NCBI GenBank assembly: GCA_944472155.2
Contig: OX235273.1
Span: 36,615,204 to 36,679,203, forward strand
Source of the DNA: Trichobilharzia szidati
Taxonomy: Eukaryota > Platyhelminthes > Trematoda > Strigeidida > Schistosomatidae
Direction: 5' to 3'
Length of the DNA stretch: 64,000 nt
The position numbers were made by a program, and so were the translations under genes. A model generated the notes under the pieces. That model was not told the origin of the DNA, made no database searches, and saw only the letters and a program-made list of their open reading frames with translations. Of this stretch, positions 10,622 to 23,578 are shown one piece after another. Position 1 is the first letter of the stretch; each line of letters starts with the position of its first letter.

Positions 10622-10902
10622 AACTGCTAAGTCCACGTGAACATGAGTGAAACGAGTATCCGGCTGCGAGAATGTTTCTAAGGTTGACATTGTGTGTCTC
10701 TGTACGTTCGCCCTCTGGCACGCCATGCTCCCTGTCGCTCACCTCTGCACATCACCTTGTAGATTTGTCCACATATATCTTTCGAAGGTTGCTTTATCTG
10801 AAGAACTTACTCCAGGGTGGGATAACGACTGAAAATCACCAAGTGTGGTTTCCTCATAACTCTAGGGATGAATAATTTGTTGTGTCGCAGTATATAAAGT
10901 TA
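10622..10902 (+). repeat. Segment X, inner left copy
   Basis: About 281 bp matching 5891-6156, and including the 16 bases absent from that outer copy. It sits 17 bp beyond the 3' LTR of Gypsy copy A and has its inverted partner at 33861-34141. Confidence 0.8.
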
Positions 10903-11204
10903 CCATTTCCAGGAGATGATAAGTGTGACGGTTTGAGACCAGAGCCATTTGCAGGGATAAAAGGCTGAAAGCTGTTCTTGTTCTCTTCTTTCCCCGCAAT
11001 GTAAAATAGCATGGGAAAGACAGAATGATGTTTGCACATTGTGAATAATTGAACGTGTAGGAGACTTGATCGTGAGCTCGGTGACGGTACAAATATTGGA
11101 ATGAAATCCAAGTGCATGAAATAATGTCGTAACAGTATGTTATAAAAACAGTTGACGAGTTGTATAAATTATGGGCTACTTTGTGATACAGTTAAAGTCT
11201 TTTG

Positions 11205-11313
11205 CTACATATTAGTCATATAATCCACAGAAGCGTTCACTGCTGGAGTCGTATCTTCCATTAGAAGCTGTGCACTGTCTGCAGAAATTTCTTCGGATAG
11301 GGATGATAGGTTC
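11205..11313 (-). CDS. Terminal exon of left MEG-like gene
   Basis: The acceptor CATTGCAG is followed by 109 nt reading 35 residues (ends VNASVDYMTNM) and a TAG at 11207-11205. It is acidic, with an N-glycosylation-type site. The right-arm equivalent (near 33445-33555) lacks the AG acceptor through a small deletion. Confidence 0.5.
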
Positions 11314-14300
11314 CTGCAATGCACAAAGGATACAACACGGTTAGTAGGGAAGCTAGCAGACATTAGGGTCCAGTGAGAAGACGAAGCGAAAAGCAACACG
11401 CTGTATCCTAGTTCTGCACTCCAAAGTCATGTTGATTTTACAACGAATCATTTTAGGCAAAAGTTATGTACAATGTTTCCATTTCAAACCTCTAGCGAAA
11501 AATTAACTGTACAAACATACTGTCTTACACACACCACAAACGTGATGTGAGGACGGTTAGGGTTTTAGTCGAAGACATCATTGTGTTGATAGGACTTTCA
11601 ATCGTGAAACATGACTGTGGTCCCCCACGTCAACCGAAATCTCAATACACTTTGATTCGATGATGCTTAGATAATCTTTCATTTCGCAGGATATGTATGA
11701 TTCAGTGAGTTCGCGCGTGCGTGTGTACGTGTGAGTGTTATGATGATCAGTTTGCTGAATGAATGAGTAGAGTGTCAAGTGAACAAGACAAGATATATGC
11801 ATATTTATATGCATTTGAACTGGTAGTCAGGTGATTGTTTAATGCTTTTCACATTGCTTGAAGGAGATGCATTCCTCGTTCCAATGTATCCAGTATACAT
11901 CTGCTAAATAGTTGACTTGTCTCCACCTGATGAGGAAGTTATACGAGTTACACCAACACCTACCGAGTTGTGGGTTAGCAATAGTGGCCTAGCAGGTGTT
12001 GATACTTCTAGGTCTTCAGCGTCTCAGGTGAGTCAAACCAGATATCTGTTATCTGTAATGTTTAGTTTTTTCATCAGTAAAATCACAAGGCATTCATCAG
12101 TCAATGGTTGTCCACTAATCATTTCAGCTGAAACGCTGAGTACAGGACATATCATGCGTTCTCAAACACAAATCTAGTGTAGGATGGCCAAGGTTTCAAA
12201 AATACATCTTCTAACTGGTTGTGTTGTCACCACCTTCTGGAGAACTCACGGAGGAGTAATCACAATTCACACGTGAGGGTGATACAGCATATTACGAAGT
12301 CGTCAGGAGAACAGTTGAACTCTGCAAAGTTGATAACCAAATGTAGTGTCAATTATTCTGATCATTCTTATTCTTTCATACATCACGTCAATTTGTGTGT
12401 TTCAATTTTCCTCTAGTTTTCATAAAAATTGACTCGACAAGTAACTGTGTCAGGGATCAGATTGTTCAGAATCTATAACGTCATCAATTAATATAACTGT
12501 TCAACACTGTGTGATTTATCAAAATAAAATCCTAACCATTATGGAGTTATACTCTACCACAGTGCCCAAGTTTTAAGATTACATCTATCACACAAAGCTA
12601 TCAAATGTTTCAGATAATTTCCGTCTTCAAATGACACTATCCAAATTTATGAAAGGGACAAATTGTTTCAATTTTTTGATAATAGCCTCTCTTCATACAT
12701 GCAAAGGTTGAACACCAGAACTGTGATCTTCCCTGCATGTTTTCATTATTACACGTTTAAACACTGAAGATACAATCTGACTACCGTCTGGATACGTTGA
12801 ACACGTATCATCAGTTTGTTGCAGTTCACCATTAAGGTGTTGCCTGTAAACCGGTGTCCGACTACCACAGTGAGCATAGAAGGTTATATTAACCACTCAG
12901 TGGAAAAGCCCATGGTCATAATTGGTGCATGTGATGCCTTGAAGTAGCGTCACAGACTGCAGTACTTGTGGTGGTCAATGATACCTGGAACCCAATTTCG
13001 CACACTGTTTTCAGTGTTAATGCACATAGGTCTGCGTGCAGTTGAACAGGCCATAAATTGAAGGATAATTGCGAGACAATGGAGAATGAGATGTCGACAT
13101 TCATACGTGTTTCGAGATGTTTAAGTAACAGTGAGGACTCAGGACTTGACCACATCTTCAGGAGTCACACCTACATTTAATCAGCTCCCTCATCACCTGG
13201 CCTTCGTTCATCCTGGTTATTTCCAAAATGCTGTCGTCAGCACGATTTTCTGTCTCCTTGAGAATCCTCCCTCGCATATTCCTTGATCCATGCAAAGTTG
13301 CCCAAACCTCCAGCACGTCATTCAGTGTATCGGTCGCCTATGCATACACGAACGACATTCAAATAGCCAGTCCAAACACATCACTGAATTACTTAAATTC
13401 ATGTTATCTCGTGCTCTGATTGTTCGTACAATCTAAAGGGATTTGGATGACAAGCGAATTTCACTGACTATTATTCTGCCTTCCACTTGTATTACAATAC
13501 ACTGTCCAATAGAGTTCTAACTTGTCTTCATGGAGTATTGTGTGATAAAATTGTTGGATCTGTAATTGTAAAGTCTGAAACAGACTTTATTGAAAAACAG
13601 TCATCCACTCTAGTTATTCCTCCTCTGTTAGCATTGTCTTCAGTTGTACTTTTATCTCTGTATTGAATTATAATGACCAAACTGAAACTTAATTTCACAA
13701 TTTATTATCAAGCCGAACGTTTCGAGGACAAAATGGTTCCTTTATCCATCCCTCCAACCCCACAAATATAAACGCTCAAAATAACTGACTGACCGCATTG
13801 TTATTATTGCCTGTGATCAATATGTCGTCACGTTATCAACAGCGTGATCACCTTGGTTAATATCGAATAGTTCACAGACTCGATGAGGGGCTACTGAAAA
13901 TATTTTTTTGATTAAACTGGGTTCTCTGGTTTCAGTGATGCAAGTAGTTGAATTAATACCATTTTGTTCGTGTTTTTTGAGTTCTACTCTCTCTCGGTAC
14001 ATTCCACCTAATTTGGATTTTCGCTCTCTCTAAGTTGAACTCACCAGTAAGTTTCGGAATTCCTCTAATTATTTGTCCGTCATAATTTCACTCTACTACT
14101 CATTCATAATGTGTGTCGATTCACGCTCTCCTTCGATCTTGCATCTTCTCTCTAGTCAATCCTTATTTCCAAGCAAAATGTTTAATTTACCTCCCTCACT
14201 TGTCTAGTTGTGCTGTAAATAGTCAGTCTTTTAACACTGAATAATTTGTCTGCCCACATCATTCTCGGAATTGTGTTGTAGAAATTCTCTATCTTTAACT

Positions 14301-17300
14301 ACACGTCAAAATGGAAAGTGTGTTCAAACATTGTGCAATCATAATCTGATTTAGTTTACCATGTGCGCACGAAATTACCGAAGTGGCATTCTTCTGCAAA
14401 TGTGTTCGTTATTCCCCTGTTCAAACCAACAATGAGAACTGATTGTAAGAGAGGGCTAAGATATAATGCAAGGATAACTACAGTCACAGGTGAATTTTCC
14501 CGTCAATTCATATCTAATGTGACTATGACATTCAACACACACCGCTTTTACTGAACATTGTATGGAGAAGTGAAAGTGATGTTTAAATATCATAATTATT
14601 TTTAATTTTATTATTATTTTTACAATTATCACTACTACTACATTTACGACTACGACTACGTACTAAAGTGTAATCAAGTGAAAGAGAAAAGAAGAATCAC
14701 GTTATCTTCAAATGATGCAGGAATATAGTTGAATACATATGTTCATCTGACATAGATCACGGTGGGAACTGTCCTGTCAGCGCTTGGTATCCAGCCTTCA
14801 AGAAGAGAAGAAAGATTGCGAAAATCATGAATGAATGAGCAGTTTCAATAGAGTCGAGGACGATGCTGAAGGAATGGAGAACGTTTCATAAAGTGAATTA
14901 ACCACTAACTTTCGACATTTTCAATCTCAAATGACTGAATTACTCAAACCAACTGTACTCCAGTTGATGTGCTGGATCATATCCTTCATGCATTCAAACG
15001 TAGGCAAGACGTGTATTACCCACCGCAGTTAAGAGCATCACACGAAATAACTGACACAACAATCAGTCCGAAAGAAGCCAAAGCTTTCCATATAATTATT
15101 ATTCTGATTGCTGACATTTTCACTACACAATGTTTAGATATTCATTAGAAGTGAACATCTCGTCTACTTGGCTCCAAACACCAACACGACATTATTCAAT
15201 TCGACATGAGATGTGGCGATGGATAATACACGGTAAGTGAGTTGACGGACTTTTGTCATACGGATTCTGTGAATTGCTTCTACTACATAAACTCACCCTG
15301 TAATTCGTCAAAACATTCTCATAAATTGATCTGGTTTCTTTAAAGAGAAGATGAAGTCTGTCGTCAGAAAATGCTTAATTAATATGTCAACTTGAACAGG
15401 CGCGTGTGAGAAAACAGATAAAATGTTGTAAGTCCATCGTTTCTAATCATCGAGAGTAGTATCTGCAAGGTGCGTGACAAATCTGAGTGTGAGATGCTAC
15501 TACACGTGCGACTCAACATTTACGACATGCTGGACTGTTGAAAGCGCCTTGCAAATTATCCGACACAAACGTTTTCATCTTACCATAAGCTATCACCCAC
15601 AGGTGTTTCAAAAAACCGTAATGTGTTGCCCAATGAGTGAATACATTTATTTCTGGAAAAGAAAGCAAAGTGCAAGAATATATCATGGATAGTCCATAAG
15701 CGACATTAAAATCTAACGAGCTACCAACCAGAAACCTACTGATCAACAAATATGCTGGAGAAAATAGAAAGACCACTGAAGCCTTATTTCATACTAGAAA
15801 CCCAAGAAAACAATAATAAAATGATTATAATATTAGTGGTAATGCAATGTTGGAAATATAGTCAGCGGAAAGTCCTCTGGAAGAAGAATCATCAGGGTAT
15901 TTACAAGTGAGTTGACTTTCTATTTGTAGAGAGTAGCTTCGTCCTTTACGAAACACGTAATATGACAGTCACTGTCATTTGTTATTCAGTCAAATAAATT
16001 GATTTACATCTGTCTGCGAAACACCGCGGATAAAACTGATGGAACAAACTTCCACAAAGCAATGACATGTTTCCAATTACCTCGAGTGCGATTGACCGAC
16101 AGAAGACTATCACATCCACTGAAATCTGGCTGTTGTCCGTCACCTATTCAAGAAGAAAGGATAGTGTTGACAGTATTTCGTCGGATACAATGAACATGGT
16201 GTGTTTAGTATTCCTGATCACCAGGATTCTGTGATTTGACTTACGGCTTGGTCCGGCTGAAATGCACAGACGTCAACACATACAAACATATTACTCGTTT
16301 ATTAGAATGTGCATCGGAAATACGTGCACGTGTAGGTTGTGAATTTCGCCAACCTGCTGATACAGTGAAATTGATTCTTGGTGAGTAGGCACTGAGTCAC
16401 GGATCTTCAGACTGAGAGAGAGAGAGATACTTGAAGTTTTGAATCTTCATAGGGACTGACCATGAGTCAGTGAACTGCCAGTCTTCGGATTACGCGATGT
16501 GCACACTGTTACTCACTGGATCTCAGTTGCTCTCAATTCACCTCTCAACAATCTGAGCGATTGGGCATCAACTCTTCAAAATGACGCTCTCATTCACAAA
16601 ACGATTGTAGTGCGTAGCATTGGAGACTAATCACCTGTTTTGTTTTTGACAACCTCATAAACAAACCGAGTCCCAACACACTGACACTGGATCACAAAAT
16701 GACAACACACGTATACAAAATCACTGTTGGATGTCATCTGTTGTCCAGTGACTCACGAATTCACTCGAACATCTAACAGATAAACACATCCGTCTTTCAG
16801 TCACACGCTTTCACTATCAACGATAACTAAGTCAACAGTTTAATATGGTGGATTCGATCACAGCGATGTTTGACTGAGTCAGAACAATGAGCAGTCGTAA
16901 GCAGAAGTGAAGCTGACCTACTCAACCAATAATATCAATGCTTCTTACATTCAGATCCATGGATTAACGATTCCCTCCAGAGAGTTCTACTCTGGGATAT
17001 GTAGAAGAAAGTCCCTGGATAAAATGCAAAGAGAACAGAATATTTATCGACCAGTAAATTGAAAATCACCTGGAACAAATGAAATAGATAACTTGATGTT
17101 TGTCTTCCCACCTGGCAAATATTAGTGGCCTGTAGTTCAGGCTTTTCAGTGAATCAATCAACTGGGTCTGTTTTGTCAACATCTTTCGCCATTAAGTATC
17201 ATTGCGCAGAGATTGGATAAAATGCTAGATACGACTATACTCTCTCTCTCTTATACTGGTTGTATCCAAGTGATTGATAGTGAAATATCGGATGAGCATC

Positions 17301-20300
17301 TCAAGCAGCTGAAAACAGTCTGCCACACGTACGCTCATCTTTCAATAGCAGTAGAGTGACTCAACTGAATCTCTTTCGAAATTCAGCCTCAACAACTCAC
17401 CGATTGAAATGCAAAGCGAACAACATCAAACAGAGTGTGCTATGAATTCGGAAGTCGCACTAACCATATAACTGCTGTACAGCTCTGATGGTCCTTGAAA
17501 TGCCTGTCAAACAAATGAATACACAATGAATGCGAGATAGACAAAATCCGAGATAATGAAAGTTGCAGAATTCCTAACCATGAGATACTCAAATTGAATA
17601 GGTGGCATTATTCAGACATATTGTTTACACAACTGAACGTCAGCCTTCACATGTCTGTGTGATATTCAGTAGTGGCGTTAATTCAGAGTTTATTTAACGA
17701 GGGATTTCAATAGTCCAGTCACTTTGATTGCAGTCTGAACATGAACAACAAACATTTCACGTACTTCTGTAAATTTCCGGTTGATAGTAGTTTTCAGAAG
17801 TATTGTATAGACAAATCACAACTAAAGGAACGATTATTTGTCAATATTGATTAAATTTGTTGACTTACAATTAGTGATATTCTGGCCTGTTTCGTTAGCC
17901 AGTCTTTGCAAGCTGCCTGAAGTGAGAAGGAGACAAATAGTCTGTTGCCTCGTGCGATATAAATCATGATTGCAAGACATTGAAGACAGTGTGATCAATA
18001 TTTCTCGCTTCTCAAATATCGAAATAAAAGATCACGAATAAACAAACGGTAGAATGGAATCACCAGTACTCTGTCTCCACTGATACCTAGATATTGGTGT
18101 TTACACGCATTTGGACAGCATTTGACAATTATTTACTGCATGTTCATGTAGAAAGTATCTAACATCCTCCAGCTACTCGCATTGCGAAGCCACACATTCA
18201 CTTCAAAAAACAAAAGGTTTGTACGAAACATTGTGAAACTGTTATTAGTTATATTGTAACTGTCATCGAATCACTGGTTGTAAATCTACATCACACCACT
18301 GTCATCTTTGGTAGGAAGGATAACTAGAGGCTGTGAACACTCCACGTCTGTTGAAAGATTAGGACAGAGAAGAAAGATGAGGCTAAGTGCGGTGATTAGC
18401 AATCTTGTAGTTGCAATTGATACCACTGTGAATAATAAACCTCCCTCGAAACATCATCCAGTGAATGAACCTGTTTCACTCTGTCATATGTCCAACAATC
18501 ACAATAATTTTCAACTATATACCACTACTACCACCACCAACACCACAACCACCACAGAGTTCAATTACCACACGCATACTACTATTGAGTCGAAGCATCA
18601 ACGACGGAACAAATCAAGAAATAACATCCAAAATACATGTGGTAAGTAATAGCAGATTTGTAAAAGCACCTTCCAATGTATCCGCTTGTTCTTCCGCAAT
18701 TGCTTTCCTGATATTCAAGTCTATCATTTGTCCTGTAAAACAATCGAAAATGTTCCACAAATGAATTGATGATGTCTATAGGAATGATGACAAATGTCAA
18801 ATCTGTTCATCAGTCAGACTGAATTCGTCAATATTCACAAAGGGTTCCAGTGTAACACGCTGCATATGCTTCCACCAACCACGTCCAACGCGGATAATCG
18901 CAAATTCAGAGAGAATACGATAAATCATTCCACAAATGAAAATGAAAATGCATTCAATGAACAAAGGCTTTACTACTTCATCAAATGTTAGGCAAAAGCA
19001 TGGAATATTGAAGTATACTGAAAAGAATTTGCTTACTTTCAGAACTGCTGATGGCACGTTGTAAAGTGTTTAAATTTCGAGAAACACGAGGCACATCTTC
19101 AAAACAAGAAGGCTAAGCGTCAACTCATTCGATTAAGCTTGGTTGAATGTTACGACTTGTTCAAGAGTGATTCAAGAGTGAATGACGTAGTGAATATGTG
19201 TGCCAGCATGTTTCCCATTTTATGAGAATGAATAAAACTGGTTGATATGTTCAATGAGTAGCGTATTGAAGAGAATAGTCCACTCAAGAATACGGAACCA
19301 TACCGTTTGAAATATCCTCTCACTCACTCCACAAGAAGAAATTGTCGTCCTACTCGAGAATCCTGATACTCCAGCCTCATTCGGAGGTCAACTGTCACAG
19401 ATAGGAACTGACTAGCTTCGCACCATAATTGCCTACACAATGGGAATACATTGAGAATTTAGCTTCTCACCGTTAGGAAATATGGAATGATCAAGTCGAT
19501 TTCTACATATCCACAGAGTGCAGATTCTCAAAGTTCAACGCTACCATCCTGCTGGATAAGATGAGGTTCTTTCACTTGAGGCATTTCTTCGCAGGATTCA
19601 CATGATGTCTCACCACCGGACTGACTATTCGATAATTACCTAGAATTAGCCGACAAACTACTAATTGTGGAGAGCAATATTCGAAAGTTTGACATTGTAG
19701 AATTCCCGAACATTGATTGATTCCTGAGTTGAGTTGACTGGATATTCGACAGGCAACTTCACATTTCAAAAGAATTTACAAGTCAGACTAATGGCAACAT
19801 GTCTGCTTAAATTACTGTTCAATGTGTAATGACTCACTTTGATACCGATGCGGCGGAACAGCTTCAGAAAAGGAGAAATAATCAATTAATTGATAATATG
19901 CGCAAGTGAGCATATTTAATCTCACGAATCACTTGATCGACAGTGAGGGAGAATCATTCATCTATTATTTCGTAGGGAGACCACCTAAATGCTTATCTTG
20001 TGCACTCAATCTGCACTGAGTAGGAGTTTCAAATTGATGCGACTCAATATGGGTATGTAACCATGAAACTGAAATCATCAATGCACACAATTTGTGCAAC
20101 AGAAATGCCGGAAATGCATGCGAGTTCGTGTTATCGGTATGTGTCAGATGAATGACTAGATTGGTTTGTCATTCCGTACCTCAAGTTCATCAGAAAATGA
20201 TATTCATATCGACGTCTGATAGATCTGAACGAATGCATCGGTTCATACATTTACACAAATCACTGATCATCAAATACTCTAAACGCAGTCGTCAGATGTG

Positions 20301-20424
20301 AGCTCTCTACTTTTAATTCGTTTGTTTCAAAATATTAATGCAATATGTACTTACCTGTCAGTAGAGATACACTCAGAAGGAGGAGGAACGCAGTGATTTT
20401 GAAAGAAAGGAAAGCGAAAGCCAT
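11205..20424 (-). CDS. Secreted micro-exon-gene-like protein, left-arm copy (multi-exon, apparently intact)
   Basis: The gene reads from a TATA box and signal-peptide exon (20424-20355) leftward. Exons supported by AG/GT sites, open frame and conservation on the right arm: 19723-19640 (84 nt), 18732-18670 (63), 17916-17869 (48), 17503-17465 (39), 17014-16949 (66), 16256-16245 (12) and 16143-16081 (63). All start and end in phase 1 and are multiples of three, as in schistosome MEGs, whose products are secreted and varied by exon skipping. Less certain are 15919-15905 (15), 15337-15297 (41) and 13893-13852 (42). Larger 3' exons follow at 13337-13197, 13155-12985, 12937-12894, 12843-12699 and 11313-11205. 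The chain is incomplete: phases of the 15-, 41- and 42-nt candidates do not all join, and an exon linking 12699 to the terminal exon is missing. I recognise no named MEG family. Joining of the micro-exons to the 3' exons in one transcript is inferred. Confidence 0.68.
12699..13337 (-). CDS. 3' exon cluster of left MEG-like gene
   Basis: Four exons join in phase: 13337-13197 (141 nt, 47 codons, contains WATLHGSRNMRGRI), a 41-nt intron, 13155-12985 (171 nt, 57 codons, contains SPESSLLLKHLETRMN), a short intron, 12937-12894 (44 nt), a 50-nt intron, and 12843-12699 (145 nt, contains YPDGSQIVSSVFKRV and KTCREDHSSG). Introns of this size are normal in schistosomes. All four frames are fully open here. 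The right-arm counterparts of the second and fourth carry a stop and a frame-shifting indel, which argues that these frames mattered. Function unknown; cysteine content fits a secreted domain. Confidence 0.6.
16245..16256 (-). CDS. 12-nt micro-exon, left arm
   Basis: Acceptor TCTGTGCATTTCAG, exon CCGGACCAAGCC and donor GTAAGTC are all identical on the right arm. The exon begins and ends in phase 1 and adds four residues. The donor is a near-perfect consensus. Confidence 0.65.
20355..20424 (-). CDS. Signal-peptide exon, left MEG-like gene
   Basis: ATG at 20424-20422 opens 23 codons, MAFAFLSFKITAFLLLLSVS then LLT, a clear hydrophobic signal peptide. It ends after the first base of a Gly codon at donor GTAAGTAC. 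The start is fixed by the TATA box 30-37 bp upstream and by absence of any other ATG between. Confidence 0.85.
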
Positions 20425-20453
20425 GATAATGTGTAGTTGCTTGAAATCTGGTG

Positions 20454-20461
20454 TATTTATA
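20454..20461 (-). promoter_or_regulatory. TATA box of left MEG-like gene
   Basis: TATAAATA on the minus strand, 30-37 bases before the ATG, conserved at the mirrored place on the right arm (23579-23586). It implies a very short 5' untranslated region. Confidence 0.7.
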
Positions 20462-20829
20462 TGAAAAATTTATTCTAGAGATTCAAATCAACAAATGAAA
20501 AAGACGAATATATCGGATCATTTCTAAATACCTCCAATTTCTGATGTTCACGTAGTCATGGCGTGATTATCACTAATGTAAATGAATTGAACTTTATTAC
20601 GGAATGTAGACAATTTTCTTCAAAGAAAGTGTAATTAGTAAGACAGAAAGTGTAAACTTTGGCATTATTTCATATGAAAATTTCTTCACTGTGATAACTT
20701 CTTCTTGTGTTAGCAGACAGTCGGAACGAGGAGTAATCTTTTCAAAGCATTCCCTTCAGGCTGTTATAGTTGTTATACGGTAGCAATAACAGCTGGTTGA
20801 TTGAAAAATACAGTTTTCACTTAGAATAA

Positions 20830-23210
20830 GAGATTAGTTAGTTATAGGCTGACGAAATAAGTGGCATTTCTGTGACAAATGTGGTGAGTTGACTATAAAC
20901 TGAAAGATGGCGTGGAATGGATGAAGACGATGAGTATTCTTAATGGAAATATTTTTCTGTGAGAAGTGTAGGTTTACCAGTCAGTTGAAAGATGTTCAGC
21001 AGACTTCGTGATTTGCTAGTACCAATAGACAGTATGCTTTAACAAGGATATAGTGAGACTTTATATGGTATCAACTACTTGCATTTCCCAATGAAAGTAA
21101 TGCAAATCGAATTTGATTTTAGTGACATTTCCCTACTTGATGTTATAAGCTTGATGGAAGTATTAATTAGCCAGAATTTACAAAATCTCAACGTTTATGT
21201 AACAACTTAATAATCGTTCATCGGTATTGGATGAATTTCGGGCTGTCACTCTGGTCAAATGGCAGGGATAAGGAAAGGTTAATTGGTGAGAAAATAGACT
21301 CAGGTCAATTTAAATGTCCATCTGGATGTCAAAATAACAATAGGGATCTCGAAATCAAGTAAGAGAGGAAATAGTGTGGTGAGAGCTCTCCTCATTCAAA
21401 AGTCGTAAACGACAATTTACGTCCATATTAGTTTGTTTATTAGATGCATCACACAGTGAAACAATATCATTTACTGGATGACGTTTCTAACAATATGGAA
21501 TTACTTACAACCACGTCTCGAATCAGGATAATGAGAAAAACAATAACAAATCTTAACCTTTAGGAAATCATCAGCCAATCACAGAGGAGTTGAATTGTGA
21601 AAATATGATTCACAGATACATGACGTGATTTTCTGATAAAAGACTGCAAAGAGATAACAGAATAACCCTCAGCAAGAAAACAACCAATCAGAAGAGGTTG
21701 CTTCTTCGCTAACAGTAAGGCATATACAAATCTAGAGTTACCTCTTGATCTCCTCAGTGGACGATCTGTTGCCTGGACGTTGTCTTCTTTCGTTACAATA
21801 GTATATCTACTCTGGTATCAAACAAAGTTTACAAAATCAGGTATAGATTGTTGGATTTGATAAGCGTGTAAAATTATAAAAGCAGCGTGTGTCTGCATGA
21901 TGAATTCGCTTATCATATTCGTGCTAAAACCAGGTCAAATTCTGTTTCAGTCAATCATTCCTATTCAAATAGTTTGGATTCCATTTGGTATGAGGTGCTT
22001 CTGATATTAGACTTCCTTTGTGATTTCTGACTTCATTGTGGATTATTTCAATGTTGTCAAAATCCATTTCGTGGCCTGATTCTATAGTGTGTAAACCAAT
22101 GGCAGGTGATTTTTCAAGCTTTTCGATTTCAGTTGGATCTCTCGATGGTCGGACAGATTCTCAACAGATTTCATTTACTCTGACTTTGATTTCTCATGAT
22201 GTTTGTCCGATTTAACTAGCATCGCATCCCAAGCAATTTATTTTGTGGACACAATTAAATAGAGAATCCTTAAGGATAAGGTCTTTCACGTGATATCTCT
22301 GCTGTATATGGAATTACAACAGTTCAGGCCCAGATCTTCGGAATACGTTCTCGACCATATTTAAGGGCAGTGTTGATTTTGTTGACGAAGTTCTTTAGGT
22401 TGTACCTTCGCTTGAGAGTCTCAGTAGTGTTTGATATCTCTTCTCTTTCCTTCCCATCCGTTATCAAAGGGTGTGCTCATCTAGGGAGACTTGAAACAAC
22501 TGATACCTTTGTGCTAATGGGGTGTGATGACTCGGAGTCTAAATATTGGTTAGAGTGGGTTTTCTTTCTGAATATAGATATATTAAAATATCCATTTTGT
22601 CTCCTATTAATTAGGCATCTATAATTCGTAATTAACCGACGTCTGATTCTGCTTCCGAAGTAAACTTGATGCAGGTAGGAATATTGCTCAGTTTCTCCAA
22701 GAGTGAATTGCATAGATCTCGTTTTAGCACTACAAAAGTATCATCAACGTATCCTAACCATATTTTGGCGTCAGTATGCTTGAAAAGATGTTATCTTCGA
22801 ATCTATTCATAGGAAGATCAGCGACTATTGGGGAAGCTGGTGAACCCATAGCAACATCATTTGTGTTTCTACAGCAAATTCCTTCTAAATGTGAAGTTAT
22901 TACTTTCCAGACAGGATTTAAAGCTGTTGTTTTCTCGCGATGTTTGTCCGATTTATAAAGCATCACATTCCAAGCATTTTATTCTGTGGACACAATTAGA
23001 CAGAGAATATATAAGGATATGGTTTTTCATATCTAGAACGTTGCTTTGAAGTATGTGTGATGTTTTGAAGAAATTTTCGGATGTTCTGCCTTCTGAGAAC
23101 TCTTCTGATATCGTCTGATATCATTGCTGTATATGGAATAGGAATTACTGAGGCCCAAGTCTTCGCAATATCACATGTTTAGAGCCCATAAGCCTAAAAA
23201 TACTTATCTG
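20830..23210. other. Spacer of the inverted repeat
   Basis: These 2381 bp separate the two arms and the two head-to-head promoters. The part 20830-21950 has no recognisable gene; 21950-23190 is decayed PLE sequence. A stretch near 21445-21480 loosely resembles 25580-25615 in the right arm. Confidence 0.8.
21950..23190 (-). mobile_element. Penelope-like element fragments, head-to-tail, decayed
   Basis: Reading the minus strand from 23190 down: a GIY-YIG endonuclease start (CLECDAL, stop, IGQTSRE; about 22990-22930), then RT text with MGSPASPIVADL (about 22860) and a degraded YVDDTFVVLK (about 22750), then RT thumb sequence. A second endonuclease start (LGCDAS, stop, IGQTS; about 22230-22190) follows and runs into KVRVNE and GLHTIESGHEMDF. 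PLEs encode an RT fused to a GIY-YIG nuclease and often insert as partial tandem copies, which fits endonuclease-RT-endonuclease in one direction. Stops and frameshifts make it non-functional. Confidence 0.75.
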
Positions 23211-23578
23211 TTATTCTAAGTGAAAACTGTATTTTTCAATCAACCAGTTGTTATTGCTACCGTATAACAACTATAACAGCCTGAAGGGAATGCTTTGAAA
23301 AGATTACTCCTCGTTCCGACTGTCTGCTAACACAAGAAGAAGTTATCACAGTGAAGAAATTTTCATATGAAATAATGCCAAAGTTTACACTTTCTGTCTT
23401 ACTAATTACACTTTCTTTGAAGAAAATTGTCTACATTCCGTAATAAAGTTCAATTCATTTACATTAGTGATAATCACGCCATGACTACGTGAACATCAGA
23501 AATTGGAGGTATTTAGAAATGATCCGATATATTCGTCTTTTTCATTTGTTGATTTGAATCTCTAGAATAAATTTTTCA

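Larger units (their letters stand above)
10605..20829 (+). repeat. Left arm of large inverted repeat
   Basis: About 10.2 kb matches the reverse complement of 23211-34156. Inner edge: 20820-20829 pairs with 23211-23220. Matched pairs include 20355-20424 with 23616-23685 and 13197-13337 with 30929-31069. Near the spacer the arms are almost identical; further out, substitutions and indels accumulate and the right arm becomes about 720 bp longer. It contains the minus-strand MEG-like gene, whose introns fill most of the arm. Confidence 0.95.

Noticed and set aside
18308..18649. 113-codon open frame mirrored at 25411-25752
   Set aside because: Antisense to the MEG-like gene, threonine-rich through an ACC repeat, no domain; its right partner is kept only because the arms are duplicates. 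It overlaps intron sequence.
18797..19057. 86-codon frame kept on both arms (25003-25263), ending in DEFSLTDEQI
   Set aside because: On the gene strand and open, but lies between good micro-exons with no clear acceptor and donor. It could be an alternative terminal exon; not enough to call.
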